The notes beneath the pieces are model-generated. The model ran no database searches, had not been told where the DNA came from, and saw nothing but the letters and a program-made list of their open reading frames with translations. The position numbers were made by a program, and so were the translations under genes. Below are positions 39,238-49,287 of a DNA stretch of 64,000 nt, piece after piece. Source of the DNA: Saccharomycopsis phalli (taxonomy: Eukaryota > Ascomycota > Saccharomycetes > Ascoideales > Saccharomycopsidaceae); NCBI GenBank assembly GCA_020342235.1, contig CP073213.1, positions 1,714,501 to 1,778,500 on the forward strand. The letters are read 5' to 3'. Every line of letters starts with the position of its first letter. Within the stretch, counting starts at the first letter, position 1.

Positions 39238-41532
39238 ATGGATTTAAATAACAAAGTGACAGGTCATGACAATACTGAGGTGGCTCTGACTCCTTCTGTT
39301 CACGGGCTTTCCCATGAAGACAGCAGTCAAGATCTAAAGAAGCAGAATGACAAACAACCAGGAATTATAGAAGATGACTCAAAAAATGAGGCGGCAGGAG
39401 AAGATACACAGGATACCAAACAAGATGTAGAAGGAAGTTTGAAAGATGATGTGTCTCTGAGACAGGCTGCTGCTTCAGTGCCTCAACAGGAATCAAACTC
39501 GCCCATTGGTAGAACAGACTCTCGTCTTAATTTGGCTGAAGAATTACACAATTCTTCCTCTCTGCCATCTCCGAAACCAGAAACAAAGAAAAAACTCACT
39601 ATGCAAGAGCGATTGGCCATGGCTGTTAGTGACAAAGCCAAAAAGTCCAAAAAGGGTAAGAAGTTAAAGAAATTGAATGAGCTGCTTGATAATGATTCAG
39701 TTACGTCACTTGATATTACTGATGGGGAGAAATCTACCACAAAGTCAGAAAAGGAGAAATTAATGGGACTTACCAAGGAAAAGCTAGTGGAAATGGTACT
39801 CAGTAATGCAACGGTAAAGTTGACGTCAGATGACAACTTAAATGAAGAGCTTCAAAAGAAGGACGAGAAGATTGCAGCCTTGATGGAAGAGGGAGAGATA
39901 TTATCAGCGAAGGAGTTGAAATATAATAATACTATTAAACAATTGAGAAAATCCTTGGCAGAAGTAAAGGTTAATTTGGAAGACAGTACGAGTAACTTGG
40001 CTGAGACTGAGAAAAAACATCAAGACACCATCAGCAAGTTGAATAACTTAAATGAGGCGTATAGCTCGAACGAGAAGAAGTTGAAGGAGCTTAGCCAAAT
40101 CAAGATTAATTATGAAGCATTAAGCCAGCATCATGATAAGATCCAAGAAGAGCTCAAGGAGTTCAAGTTTAAAAATTTTGAAAAGAAGTACAAAGACGAG
40201 TGTAGCAAGTCAATGGCGTTCAAAAAGGAGTTGGATAAGGAAAAAATTCAGTCGTCTGTCAGTAGGACTACCTCCATAAAGGAGATTAATGAGTTGAAGT
40301 TTACTATTGATGAATTGAACATCAAGAGCGCAAGTGCTAAGGAAGACTATGATGCCGAAATAGCTCGATTGGAAGGTAAGGTTGAAGAATTGAGAACTCA
40401 AAATGAAGACTCAAAGACCAAGAATTTGAGTGCCGATAAGGCTTCTGAGATGTTGAAGAAGCAGCAGAAATTACAGAGCGACTATGATGCAGCAGTAGAC
40501 AAGCTTCAAGATATTGAAGCGATATACGATGTTAAGTTAGAGAAGCTACAGGATGACTTCAATCACATAAAGGGTAAAGAGTCTAGCCAGGCCAGGGAGA
40601 TCAACAACTTGCAGAAAGAATTGAACAAGTTAAACCATGAATACTCCAAATTGGTGGATTCGAGTTCATCTGCAGGGGCCACTATAATTGACTTGAAGAA
40701 GGAATTGAAAGTAAAAGATGCAAAGATAGAAGGATTGAACTTGAAATACGGACAGTTGCTAGACAAACACAATTCCAGTGTCACCGAGCTCGATGAAAAA
40801 CTCAAAAAATTCAAAATGGAAAAAAGCGAAGAGGAGAGAAGGCTCTCTGCGCCAAGAGATAAGCAGGAAGATAGCTTTGAAGATTTGCGTACGTTGCCTC
40901 AGTTTCGAAAATCGCAGGAGGTTCACATCCCATGGGGCGGGGGTTATGCAGGGCCTAAGCTGCCTACTGACAGTCTTCACTTCTCACGGTCAAATTCCAT
41001 GGTTAGTGGATTCAATCGGTTGAGTGTTCCTAACCAAGGATTTATGAACTACAGCAACAGTTCGACCATTAATGACGACTCGCCGTCGTTAAACTTTGAG
41101 ACGTCTTCCAGATTTGAATCAGTGTCGAATCAGAACTCGCCGTACCCAAATCTGATCAATGGATTTGGTGGTACCGGTGGAAGTGGGCCGTCGCTTCAGT
41201 TGGTTGGTAAATTGTCTTCGAAAGTTGCCAGGTTGGAAACAGAGTTGACGACGGTGGAGGAGGAGTTGAAAATGTCTCGAAACGAGAACTCGAATACGGG
41301 GAATGAAATTTTAGAGTTGATGAAACAGATTGAAGAGTTGAAGGCGTTCCGTGAGCAGAATGTGGCCTTGAACACGGAGATTGAAGAGTTGAAACAGCGG
41401 GAGAAGGTCAGTTTAGAATTGTTGGGCGAGAAGAGCGAGACGGTGGAGGAGTTGCGGAACGACGTTGCTGACTTGAAAGATATGCTTAGACAACAAGTGG
41501 AGCAAATGATTGAAATGCAAAATTCCCAGTGA
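39238..41532 (+). CDS. SGM1: Golgin with TMF/Rab6-binding domain (Sgm1-like)
   Basis: 764 residues from the ATG at 39238. A polar N-terminus contains KKKLTMQERLAMAVSDKAKK, close to the opening of S. cerevisiae Sgm1. A long, nearly continuous coiled coil (about 195-570) follows, then a Ser/Asn-rich linker. A C-terminal TMF-type domain (about 659-764) ends in ETVEELRNDVADLKDMLRQQ. That domain binds Ypt6/Rab6 and places the protein on the Golgi as a vesicle-capturing golgin. The earlier in-frame ATG at 39184 would add a transmembrane-like leader and is less likely. The DNA is repetitive in character because of the coiled coil, but no exact internal repeat was seen. Confidence 0.85.
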   Translation: MDLNNKVTGHDNTEVALTPSVHGLSHEDSSQDLKKQNDKQPGIIEDDSKNEAAGEDTQDTKQDVEGSLKDDVSLRQAAASVPQQESNSPIGRTDSRLNLAEELHNSSSLPSPKPETKKKLTMQERLAMAVSDKAKKSKKGKKLKKLNELLDNDSVTSLDITDGEKSTTKSEKEKLMGLTKEKLVEMVLSNATVKLTSDDNLNEELQKKDEKIAALMEEGEILSAKELKYNNTIKQLRKSLAEVKVNLEDSTSNLAETEKKHQDTISKLNNLNEAYSSNEKKLKELSQIKINYEALSQHHDKIQEELKEFKFKNFEKKYKDECSKSMAFKKELDKEKIQSSVSRTTSIKEINELKFTIDELNIKSASAKEDYDAEIARLEGKVEELRTQNEDSKTKNLSADKASEMLKKQQKLQSDYDAAVDKLQDIEAIYDVKLEKLQDDFNHIKGKESSQAREINNLQKELNKLNHEYSKLVDSSSSAGATIIDLKKELKVKDAKIEGLNLKYGQLLDKHNSSVTELDEKLKKFKMEKSEEERRLSAPRDKQEDSFEDLRTLPQFRKSQEVHIPWGGGYAGPKLPTDSLHFSRSNSMVSGFNRLSVPNQGFMNYSNSSTINDDSPSLNFETSSRFESVSNQNSPYPNLINGFGGTGGSGPSLQLVGKLSSKVARLETELTTVEEELKMSRNENSNTGNEILELMKQIEELKAFREQNVALNTEIEELKQREKVSLELLGEKSETVEELRNDVADLKDMLRQQVEQMIEMQNSQ

Positions 41533-42395
41533 AGGTGTATGGGCACAGTTTTCCATTTGCAAGTTGACATTAATATGCATAGACATACATGTAGCGATTC
41601 TCATTCCAACCTCCAGACTTGATAATACCAAATTAATACTGCTGTATGGCACATGTAAGTTCTATGTGGAGTCAAGCGAATTATAGTAGGGATCGGTGTA
41701 TCTGCGATGACGGAGATTTGCCTGCCATGTAAAAATGTCAAAGTGGAAATAAAAAAAAAAAAAAAGCCAAGGCTAGATTTGAATATTTCCGACGACGTTT
41801 ATTGGCTTCGGAATATTTTTTCTTTTTCTTATTGTGGCATCTGCAAAATAATCTGAGAGCCAAGAGGACGAATAACGGAGTTGCAAAATCGACGCAAGGC
41901 GAGTACAGGTATCAACAAAAAAAAAAAAAAAAACAGGGGTAGGCCTCCGCAAACGGAAAGCTATGCGATAGTAGACGGATGCTATTCCTGAACGGGAGAA
42001 CATCAGGCTAGCCAGCGTGTCTGAAAACGAGTATCAAACTTAAAATAGATGACCTTTTCAAGGGTCATCTATTTCGGATAAAATTGGGTGTCGAGCCATG
42101 TGGGCTTTGAAAATTTATGAGGATTACAATGAGCAAGATCCGCAACAGAAGCGAATGTGCACGGCGGGATATATTTAGATAGATACTCAAAGCCACTATT
42201 TGCCGATATACTAGTCAAGAGCCAACCCCACAGACAATCTCTTTACACAGCTTTCACAAGTTGTTAGTGCCTTTTCATGCCGGAACCTAGTTCGGCGTCT
42301 GCCTACATAACCTGGGGTAACCACTGGCAAAAAAAAAAGATATAAGATGAGGTGAATTTCCATGAGGATCCATCATTAGCAGACAAATAATTGCA
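41533..42395 (+). promoter_or_regulatory. Upstream region of the arabinitol dehydrogenase gene
   Basis: About 860 bp holding A tracts (41751-41765, about 41918-41934) and a 12-bp perfect inverted repeat (42043-42074). No gene was recognised. Confidence 0.5.
42043..42074. promoter_or_regulatory. 12-bp perfect inverted repeat
   Basis: AAATAGATGACC (42043-42054) pairs exactly with GGTCATCTATTT (42063-42074) around an 8-nt spacer. It lies about 320 bp upstream of the dehydrogenase start. It could be an operator-like site for a dimeric factor or an RNA hairpin. No function is known. Confidence 0.6.
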
Positions 42396-43211
42396 ATGGC
42401 TTCCGACTTGGTTCCTGATTTCAGACTTGATGGCAGATTGGCTATTATCACCGGTGGTTCCGGAGGATTGGGCTTTGCGCTTTGCAAAGGATTGATCGTT
42501 AATGGAGCAAAGATTGCCGTGACTGATGTTAACCTCGAGGCTGCGGAAAAGGCCGTTACCTTGTTGCAAGAGTTTGCTGCTGAGAACAAGATCACTTTGG
42601 CCGAGGGCGATCTCTCTGCTTGGAAGGTTGATGTCTCTGATGCTGCCGAAGTCACCAAGCAGTTCAGTGCTATTAACGAGAAGCACGGCATTGTTGCTGA
42701 CTTGTTGGTGAACTGTGCTGGGTTCTGCTACAACATTCCAGCCTTGGAGTTCCCACCAGAGAAGGCCCAGAGATTGATCAACTGCAACTTGATGGGTTCT
42801 TTGTACACTGCCCAGGCCTTGGGACAAAACTTGGCCAAGGCCGGCAAGCAAGGGTCCATCATCTTCATTGCGTCGATGTCTGGTCTCATTGTCAACGAGC
42901 CACAACCACAGTGTGTCTACAACATGTCCAAGGCTGGTGTTATCCACTTGGCCAAGTCATTGGGTGCTGAGTGGGCCAAGATTGGAATCAGAGTCAATGC
43001 GATCTCGCCAGCTTACATTGACACTCCAATCAACAAGGAGTTGTTGAAGGACGTGGCCTTGAAGAACCACTGGGAGGCCAGAACCCCAATGGGCAGATTG
43101 GCTCAGCCAGAGGAGTTTATTGGTACTGTTTTGTACTTGGCTCAGAACAAGGCCAGTAGCTACACCACAGGTGCCAACATCGTGGTTGACGGTGGATTCA
43201 CTTGTTGGTAA
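42396..43211 (+). CDS. D-arabinitol 2-dehydrogenase (short-chain dehydrogenase)
   Basis: 271 residues, classical short-chain dehydrogenase/reductase. The nucleotide-binding motif TGGSGGLG is at 19-26, the NNAG equivalent is VNCAG, the catalytic Ser lies in IASMSG, and the YNMSK pair is Tyr175/Lys179. The C-terminus VVDGGFTCW closes the fold as in yeast D-arabinitol 2-dehydrogenases (ribulose-forming). It oxidises D-arabinitol to D-ribulose with NAD in the cytosol and links polyol use or osmolyte turnover with the pentose phosphate pathway. Other pentitol or sorbose-type SDR substrates are possible. Codon bias is strong (TTG, AAG, GCC), with no in-frame CTG seen, which suggests high expression. 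Confidence 0.85.
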   Translation: MASDLVPDFRLDGRLAIITGGSGGLGFALCKGLIVNGAKIAVTDVNLEAAEKAVTLLQEFAAENKITLAEGDLSAWKVDVSDAAEVTKQFSAINEKHGIVADLLVNCAGFCYNIPALEFPPEKAQRLINCNLMGSLYTAQALGQNLAKAGKQGSIIFIASMSGLIVNEPQPQCVYNMSKAGVIHLAKSLGAEWAKIGIRVNAISPAYIDTPINKELLKDVALKNHWEARTPMGRLAQPEEFIGTVLYLAQNKASSYTTGANIVVDGGFTCW

Positions 43212-43417
43212 TCGGCTAGCTTGTAATATTATAGTTTATAGGTTACTGCTTTAATAAATTTAGTCACTTTGCAAAAAAAAAAAAATTCCCCACGTAAGTA
43301 TGGTAAGATAATTTGCATACTGTCACACACGGCAGTATATGTCTCCACACATGCAGTCTCGACACGTGTAGTGCCGGCTGAGTTTTTCAGCGGTTTTTCG
43401 CCTCCCACTGTAACAAA

Positions 43418-44476
43418 ATGTCAATGGACGACTTGGAACTCGACCCAAACTTACAACACATCTTTGACAAGGAGTCGACCCTCAAATGGATTTTTGTCGG
43501 CGGCAAAGGAGGCGTGGGAAAAACCACTTCCTCCTGCTCCATTGCCATCCGGCTTGCATTGGCCAACCCAGATAAGCAGTACCTTCTCATTTCCACCGAC
43601 CCAGCACACAACTTGTCTGATGCGTTTGGCCAGAAGTTTGACAAGGACGCGAGATCGGTTGAGGGATTGGCCAATCTCTCGTGTATGGAAATCGACCCTA
43701 GCGCGTTTATGGAGGAGCTCAAGGCCCAGAACACGTTTGACAGTGGCGACACAAACAACCCATTGGGCAGCATGATGACCGACATGACGTCGTCGATTCC
43801 GGGAATTGACGAGGCTCTTTCCTTCATGGAGGTCATGAAGCACATCAAGAACCAGGACCAAGATGGAGAGGCCACTGGCAAGGTGAACTACCAAACGATC
43901 ATCTTTGACACAGCGCCAACCGGCCACACGCTCCGGTTCTTGCAATTGCCGTCCACTTTGGAGACTTTACTTGGGAAGTTTGGCGAAATCAGCGGAAAGT
44001 TTGGTCCGCTTCTCAACAACTTGATGGGCTCCTCCAGCCCAGACAAGCAGCAGGACTTGTTTGCGAAGCTACAGGAAATCCAAAAGACTGTGGCGGAGAT
44101 TAATAAGCAGTTCCAGGACCCGGACTTGACCACGTTTGTCTGCGTGTGCATCTCTGAGTTCTTGTCATTGTACGAGACTGAGCGATTGATCCAGGAATTG
44201 GTGAGCTACAACATGGACGTGAACTCGATCATTGTGAACCAGTTGCTATTTTCCGACGAGGGTGACTGTAAGCGGTGTGCGTCACGATGGAAGATGCAAA
44301 AGAAGTACTTGGGCGAGATGAACGACTTGTACGAGGATTTCCACTTGATCAAGATGCCGCTCTTGGGAAGCGAAATCCGGGGCTTGAACAACTTGGTGAC
44401 TTTTAGTCAATTTTTGGTCAACGCATACGACCCAAAGAAAGATGCCCATGTCATATATGAGCTAGAAGCCAAATAG
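43418..44476 (+). CDS. GET3: Guided-entry ATPase Get3
   Basis: 352 residues. Deviant Walker [11 protein letters not shown] at 28-37, switch I region [16 protein letters not shown], switch [17 protein letters not shown], and the zinc-binding pair C284/C287 (CKRC) that holds the dimer. A Met-rich helical client-binding region lies between the switches. Get3 captures tail-anchored proteins from Sgt2 via Get4/5 and delivers them to the Get1/2 receptor at the ER. It also acts as a holdase under oxidative stress. It is complete and conventional. A CACGTG box at 43363-43368 lies 50 bp upstream of the start. Confidence 0.98.
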   Translation: MSMDDLELDPNLQHIFDKESTLKWIFVGGKGGVGKTTSSCSIAIRLALANPDKQYLLISTDPAHNLSDAFGQKFDKDARSVEGLANLSCMEIDPSAFMEELKAQNTFDSGDTNNPLGSMMTDMTSSIPGIDEALSFMEVMKHIKNQDQDGEATGKVNYQTIIFDTAPTGHTLRFLQLPSTLETLLGKFGEISGKFGPLLNNLMGSSSPDKQQDLFAKLQEIQKTVAEINKQFQDPDLTTFVCVCISEFLSLYETERLIQELVSYNMDVNSIIVNQLLFSDEGDCKRCASRWKMQKKYLGEMNDLYEDFHLIKMPLLGSEIRGLNNLVTFSQFLVNAYDPKKDAHVIYELEAK

Positions 44477-44797
44477 TAACACGTGACCATGAATATGTCA
44501 TTGTACCTGTAGCTGGCGCCAACTGAAGGGGTAGGTGTAATATTGCGACGTAATTTTAAAGGGCTAAATTTATATTTGTTGTAGTGCCCATTTTGACTGG
44601 TCTTTTTGACTGGTCTTTTTGACTGGTCTTTTTGACATGCTGGGGCCATGACTTACCCTGAAGTCGCCAAATTGCACCCAGTAGAAATTCAACCTCAAGA
44701 AAACATCCGCCTTCAAGCGTCACCGACAACAAAGTACGTTACGCGAGATTTGTTTAAAGTCAGAGGCGCCGATAGTACAAGAGACGGGGCTACCAAA
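44477..44797 (+). promoter_or_regulatory. GET3/SNF5 spacer and SNF5 leader
   Basis: Contains a CACGTG box (44480-44485) and a 13-bp triple repeat (about 44592-44636). An upstream in-frame ATG for SNF5 at 44648 lies inside this stretch. Confidence 0.5.
44592..44636. repeat. 13-bp tandem repeat, about 3.3 copies, in SNF5 promoter
   Basis: The unit GACTGGTCTTTTT is repeated three times without change and ends with a fourth GAC. It ends about 12 bp before the ATG at 44648. Confidence 0.9.
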
Positions 44798-47233
44798 ATG
44801 AGTTTCAATCCAAACCAATTTATGCAAGGCCTCAACGCTGGCGTCAGCCCAAACAACATGTCTCCGAACATGCTCCAGCAATTGCAACAGAGACAACAGC
44901 AGTCTCTGCAAGGGCAACCATTGCCGAACCAGCAGCACCTGAGCCAGCAGCACCATGTGCAGCAGCAGCACCAAGGCCAGCAAGCGCATCAGGGGCTCCA
45001 GCAAAACCTGCTGGATGTGCTTAACCAGCAGGGCGGTTTTGCTGCTGCAAACGCCGGCCGGGTCATGGGTGCTGACAGCGTGAGTCCGCAGATGCAGCAG
45101 CAGCCGAAGCCGGTGCAGAACGTGACTCTGCAAAAACAGCAGCAGCAGCTCAAGATTGCGATCCAAAAGTACTTGCAGAATCCCCAGCAGGCCACGAACC
45201 TCCCTCCGCATATTTTACAGCAGCTACGGCTCCAGCTACTGCAGCTGCAGCTCCAGAAACAACCGCACCAGCTGCCGCAACACCTGCCAGGGCAGCTGCA
45301 CCAGCTGCCGTTGCAACCTCCACAGCAGCCGCTACCGCGGCAAAACCTGCAGTCACAGCCGCAGATACAAGCCCAGCCACAGCAGCCACTGGCGGTGCAG
45401 CTGCCCCAGATGCAGGGCGCGCTCCAGCCGTTTGGCAATCACGTGTACCAGGGCATCCAGCAGGGCCCCGGATCGGGGTTGCTACAAAGCAAGCAGGGGA
45501 TGCCAATCTCCAGCATTCTGAACCTGGGCAGTCCCCAACTTCAGCAGGGCCATCTAAAGCAAAGAGGCAGCATCACCAGTTTGGGAGGCAAGCCGGTCAT
45601 GAGTCCGAGCTTTATCGGCCAGTCTCTTGATAGCAAACCGGGCTCGCCGGTTATTGGCAGCGCATTAGCGTCCAGTGGCTTCCCAAAGAACGGGAAAGCC
45701 ATTGGCGAATCCATGGCGAAACCCGAGTCCAAGTACCCGGCCAACTTGAGCCTCAGTGCCATTGAGCCGTTTTACTGGTCCAACAAGTTGCGCAAGGAAA
45801 ACCAGGACAATAAGGACAAACCTGGGTACAAGCCACACGAAATCGGGACCGATCTTCTCATGTACGAGCAGATATCCTACCGGGACGCGGAAAACAACAA
45901 GCTCTTGGTGGATAACAACTTGCAGGTCCACAGCGCTGAGTTGCTCCGAAAGCTTGGCGAGTCGGTGAAGTACTACAACGAGGTGAAAATGGGCCGAATG
46001 ACGTCGTTGCGACTTGCCATGGATAAAATCACAACCAATACAAAGAACATCTGGGGCGACGGGTACCAGGGCTATGGTAATGGCTTCACCAACGGCAGCA
46101 CCAAGTTCATTTACCCCAAGGATCGGAAAAAGCCGTACAAGTTGCCGGATTTGTACTTTACGAGAGAGCAGTGGTTGAGCCAGGCGCAGGAGAAGGAGGA
46201 GCTCATTCCGATTCGCTTGGAATTCGACGTGGAAAAGGATAAATTCAGACTAAGAGACACGTTCATGTGGAACAAGAACGAGGGCTTGATCAGCTTGCAG
46301 TACTTTGTTTCGCAAATGATGCAGGACTACCGCTTCGGCAACCCAATGTTCAGCGACGCGGTGTTGCAGAGTATAAAAGAGCAAATCAATGAGTACGACC
46401 TGTTTCCAGTTCCACTGGTGGACTCCTCAAAGCCAGGAGGCCCGGAAGATGCCGAGCTTCGAGTTGTTATTAAATTGGACGTGACCATCGCCAACCATCG
46501 ATTGGTTGACCAGTTTGAATGGGATGTCTTGAACAAGGAGAACAACCCAGAAGAATTCGCCGAGACCTTGTGTGCCGAGCTTCAGTTGCCGGGGGAGTTT
46601 TCAACCTGCATTTCGCACTCCATCAGAGAGCAGTGCCAGATGTACTACAAGGCATTGTACCTCGTGGGATATGATTTTGCCGGGGGGAAAATCTCAGAGG
46701 AAGATATCCGACAGTACATATTGCCAGAGGTGAACTCAAACACTTGGCTAAGGGCCAATGAAGTCAATTTGGACGAGGAAGGCAATCCTGCCGGCGTTCC
46801 ATTGGGAAACTCGCTACAGAGGCTTGGCGACTTCATGCCTGTTGTTCGCGAATTGAATTATTTTGACTTGGAAAAGTTGGATAAAGACAGAGAACGGGAG
46901 CTTCGAAGAAAGCGAAGAAACAACGGAAGGGGGTTTAATAGACGTGGCATACCTAACTTACCAGAGCTAAGTGACATCCCCAAGACATTCAGGACGCCCG
47001 TTCCAAGTACCGTGTTGCCAGGAGGACTTGACTTGGGTCCGAGTGTACTAGGCGATGATGAATACATTGAAGACGTGCATAAACCGGAATTGAAATTGGT
47101 GGGCGAGCAAATGTCGCTTGAGGAAAATCGGCCAATGGAAGAGTTGAATCAGGCAGTGAGGAATAATGGGCCAGATAGAGTGAGAATTTATCACGAGCCA
47201 GGGAGCAGATTGGTTGTACGAATTAAACTTTAA
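44798..47233 (+). CDS. SNF5: SWI/SNF core subunit Snf5
   Basis: About 811 residues from the ATG at 44798, in A-rich context (CCAAAATGAG). An in-frame ATG at 44648 would add 50 residues. The N-terminal third is glutamine-rich with QQ and QLPQ runs, as in yeast Snf5. The SNF5 domain holds two repeats, LIPIRLEFDVEKDKFRLRDT near 468 and ELRVVIKLDVTIANHRLVDQ near 552, the second followed by FEWDVLNKENNPEEFAETLC. A helical region and an arginine-rich motif (RELRRKRRNNGRGFNRRG) follow. The second-repeat signature VDQFEWD separates SNF5/SMARCB1 from other remodeller subunits; the longer Q-rich form favours Snf5 over Sfh1. It scaffolds SWI/SNF on nucleosomes in the nucleus. Confidence 0.9.
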   Translation: MSFNPNQFMQGLNAGVSPNNMSPNMLQQLQQRQQQSLQGQPLPNQQHLSQQHHVQQQHQGQQAHQGLQQNLLDVLNQQGGFAAANAGRVMGADSVSPQMQQQPKPVQNVTLQKQQQQLKIAIQKYLQNPQQATNLPPHILQQLRLQLLQLQLQKQPHQLPQHLPGQLHQLPLQPPQQPLPRQNLQSQPQIQAQPQQPLAVQLPQMQGALQPFGNHVYQGIQQGPGSGLLQSKQGMPISSILNLGSPQLQQGHLKQRGSITSLGGKPVMSPSFIGQSLDSKPGSPVIGSALASSGFPKNGKAIGESMAKPESKYPANLSLSAIEPFYWSNKLRKENQDNKDKPGYKPHEIGTDLLMYEQISYRDAENNKLLVDNNLQVHSAELLRKLGESVKYYNEVKMGRMTSLRLAMDKITTNTKNIWGDGYQGYGNGFTNGSTKFIYPKDRKKPYKLPDLYFTREQWLSQAQEKEELIPIRLEFDVEKDKFRLRDTFMWNKNEGLISLQYFVSQMMQDYRFGNPMFSDAVLQSIKEQINEYDLFPVPLVDSSKPGGPEDAELRVVIKLDVTIANHRLVDQFEWDVLNKENNPEEFAETLCAELQLPGEFSTCISHSIREQCQMYYKALYLVGYDFAGGKISEEDIRQYILPEVNSNTWLRANEVNLDEEGNPAGVPLGNSLQRLGDFMPVVRELNYFDLEKLDKDRERELRRKRRNNGRGFNRRGIPNLPELSDIPKTFRTPVPSTVLPGGLDLGPSVLGDDEYIEDVHKPELKLVGEQMSLEENRPMEELNQAVRNNGPDRVRIYHEPGSRLVVRIKL

Positions 47234-47517
47234 TATACATGATCTTTTTTGGACCTTGTAACATGACACATGGTCACGTGGGAAGTGGCATAAATATAGG
47301 CTCAATGCCCGCACTTTGGGTGGGCAATTCTAGTTGTTCTTTCAGGTGAAACAAAACTGTTGTCCTTGTTGAGTTTCACATAAATTTTTTTGTTAAATAC
47401 AGTCGGGTCATTTGGCTGATTGTTGTATATTTTTTATTATTTTGTTCTGTTGGGTGGCTGTTTTTTTCATATTGCCACTTTTCTCTCACCCAAGTTTCAT
47501 CCAAACACAGTATTGTT
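47234..47517 (+). promoter_or_regulatory. BSD2 promoter region
   Basis: About 284 bp with a CACGTG box at 47275-47280 and T-rich stretches. Confidence 0.4.
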
Positions 47518-48702
47518 ATGACACGGTATCAGCAGGTAAGTATAACAAACCTTGGCACAGCTTTATTCTAACACATATAGGTTGAGGGAAATCAAGCCTC
47601 CACGATATTCGAGAATCCCTACAATAATACCGACGCCGGAGATGAACAGCGCACTGTCTTGTTTTCCTCGTTCGATAATGACATGGATTCGTTTGACGAC
47701 GATATTGCTCTAGACGACAGAAACGAAATCCAAGACGATTCCTATGACGACAGACTCGAAACCGTCAATAACACTAATCATATAGATGAAGCCATGTTTA
47801 CCGAGGGAGTGAGTCAGGCCACTGGTAATGCTGGTGGTGCCACCGGTCAGCGCCAGCACCTATCTATACCAAGACGAATAGTCAACACGATTGATATGGT
47901 GACGACAAACTCGCTTGGGAGAAGGCTTTTGCATCATGTGATGCCCAACTATGTTCCGCTTAGTTCTAGTACCGGTTACCGAGGACAGGTTATGGGAAAT
48001 GGGTTGCAAAACGACGGGGTGTTTTCCAACATGATGGCAAAACCAACTACGCAAATAGAAGCGAATGACGACTTGCCACCGTCGTATGACGAAGCTGCTG
48101 CAGACTCGACTCCGCCTTACTGGGAGTCGACGGTGTTCTCGCCATATGGAGATGGCGTGTTTGTGGACGGTTTGCCCGTGGGTAATATTATCAATTTCGT
48201 GTGGAACTTGATGGTGAGTTCTGCGTTCCAGTTTGTGGGGTTCTTGCTTACATACTTGCTACACACCTCGCATGCGGCTAAGGAAGGTTCTCGCGCTGGG
48301 TTGGGTATCACGTTTATTTCCTATGGATACTACATGATACCTGACGACCATTTTTTCCGAAGCTTCAAGACCATTGGAAGCGAAACAGGAAACAGCGCGA
48401 AGTTTGAGCCGTCGGACCCAAACGATTTCGACGTCTATGCAAATAACGCCTTGCAGGGGTCGGTGGACAACTACAAGTCTTCTTTAAGTGATAATAGCAA
48501 TAGTGGCAGTTTGGACTCGGCTGCGAACGGCGAAAATGCGTACTTTGACGAGAACAGTGCCCCTATATTTGCCTATGGGTTGGTTGCATTGGGTGTGTTT
48601 ATTTTCATCAAGAGCTTTTTGGACTATCATCGGGCAAAGCAGATGGAGAAGATAATTCTACAAAGTCCAAGTTTTGAGCGAGAGCCAGAGGAGGAGGTAT
48701 AG
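47518..48702 (+). CDS. BSD2: Bsd2/Ndfip-family Rsp5 adaptor, spliced
   Basis: Exon 1 (47518-47535, MTRYQQ) joins exon 2 (47581-48702) across a 45-bp intron, giving about 379 residues. The PY-type motif LPPSYDEA near 170 should bind the WW domains of the ubiquitin ligase Rsp5. The Ndfip-type membrane region follows: VDGLPVGNIINFVWNLMVSS and QFVGFLLTYLLHTSHAAKEG at about 208-258, and a last hydrophobic segment (YGLVALGVFIFIKSFL) near 332-352. Bsd2 directs metal transporters and other membrane cargo to the vacuole through multivesicular bodies. Without the short first exon there is no ATG at the 5' end of the open frame. The N-terminus is acidic. Confidence 0.88.
47536..47580 (+). other. 45-bp intron in BSD2
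   Basis: Donor GTAAGT at 47536, branch-like CTAAC about 9 nt before the acceptor, acceptor ATATAG ending at 47580. Phase 0 after the sixth codon. Confidence 0.85.
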
Positions 48703-49287
48703 AGTACCGAGGGTTGGCCTTTTTTTTTGCATATCATATATCCACTACGTATTTTATTATTCATTCACCTTGTTAATTTATGTTCATTTTCAGGTGGAAG
48801 TAGACTTGAGGAAGTGAGGAAGTAGACTTGAGGAAGTGAGGAAGTAGACTTGAGGAAGTAGACTCTAGTTGCGAAAATAGAGTCCAGTTGTGGAGGTAGA
48901 GCTGTGGAATCTAGTTGTGAAAGTAGAGTTATGGAAGTTGAGTTGTGTAAGTAGACTCTAATTGTGAAATAGACTCTACTTGTCAAATATACACTAGTTG
49001 TGAAATAGTCTCTATTTATAAAATAGACTCTACTTATCAAATATACACTAGTTGTGAAATAGTCTCTACTTATCAAATATACACTAGTTGTGAAATAGTC
49101 TCTACTTATGAAAATAGACTCCGGTGCTCGTCATGGATTGCCTAGATTTGCGACGGTTGTGGCTGCGGCTTATTTACGGTTTATAGTTTCTACTAGTCTA
49201 GTTGTACCTGGATTGTGACCAAAAAGGACACGAGGGCCGGGCCGTTTGTCACGCTACAAAATATGGAAATTCACATCCGTTTGAGCA
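48703..49287. other. Convergent BSD2/CTP1 spacer
   Basis: About 585 bp, more than half of it tandem repeat (48797-49110). No gene was recognised. Confidence 0.65.
48797..49110. repeat. Two-part minisatellite
   Basis: Left part: about three copies of the 22-bp unit GAAGTAGACTTGAGGAAGTG(AG). Right part: repeats built on ACTAGTTGTGAAATAGTCTC followed by TACTTATCAAATATAC, starting near 48992, 49046 and 49082. The parts are joined by degenerate TAGACTCTA-type units and share that motif, suggesting one array that drifted. Confidence 0.85.

Noticed and set aside
44720-45506. Leu- and Ala/Cys-rich frames antisense to SNF5
   Set aside because: Mirror of glutamine codon runs (CAG/CAA) on the sense strand.
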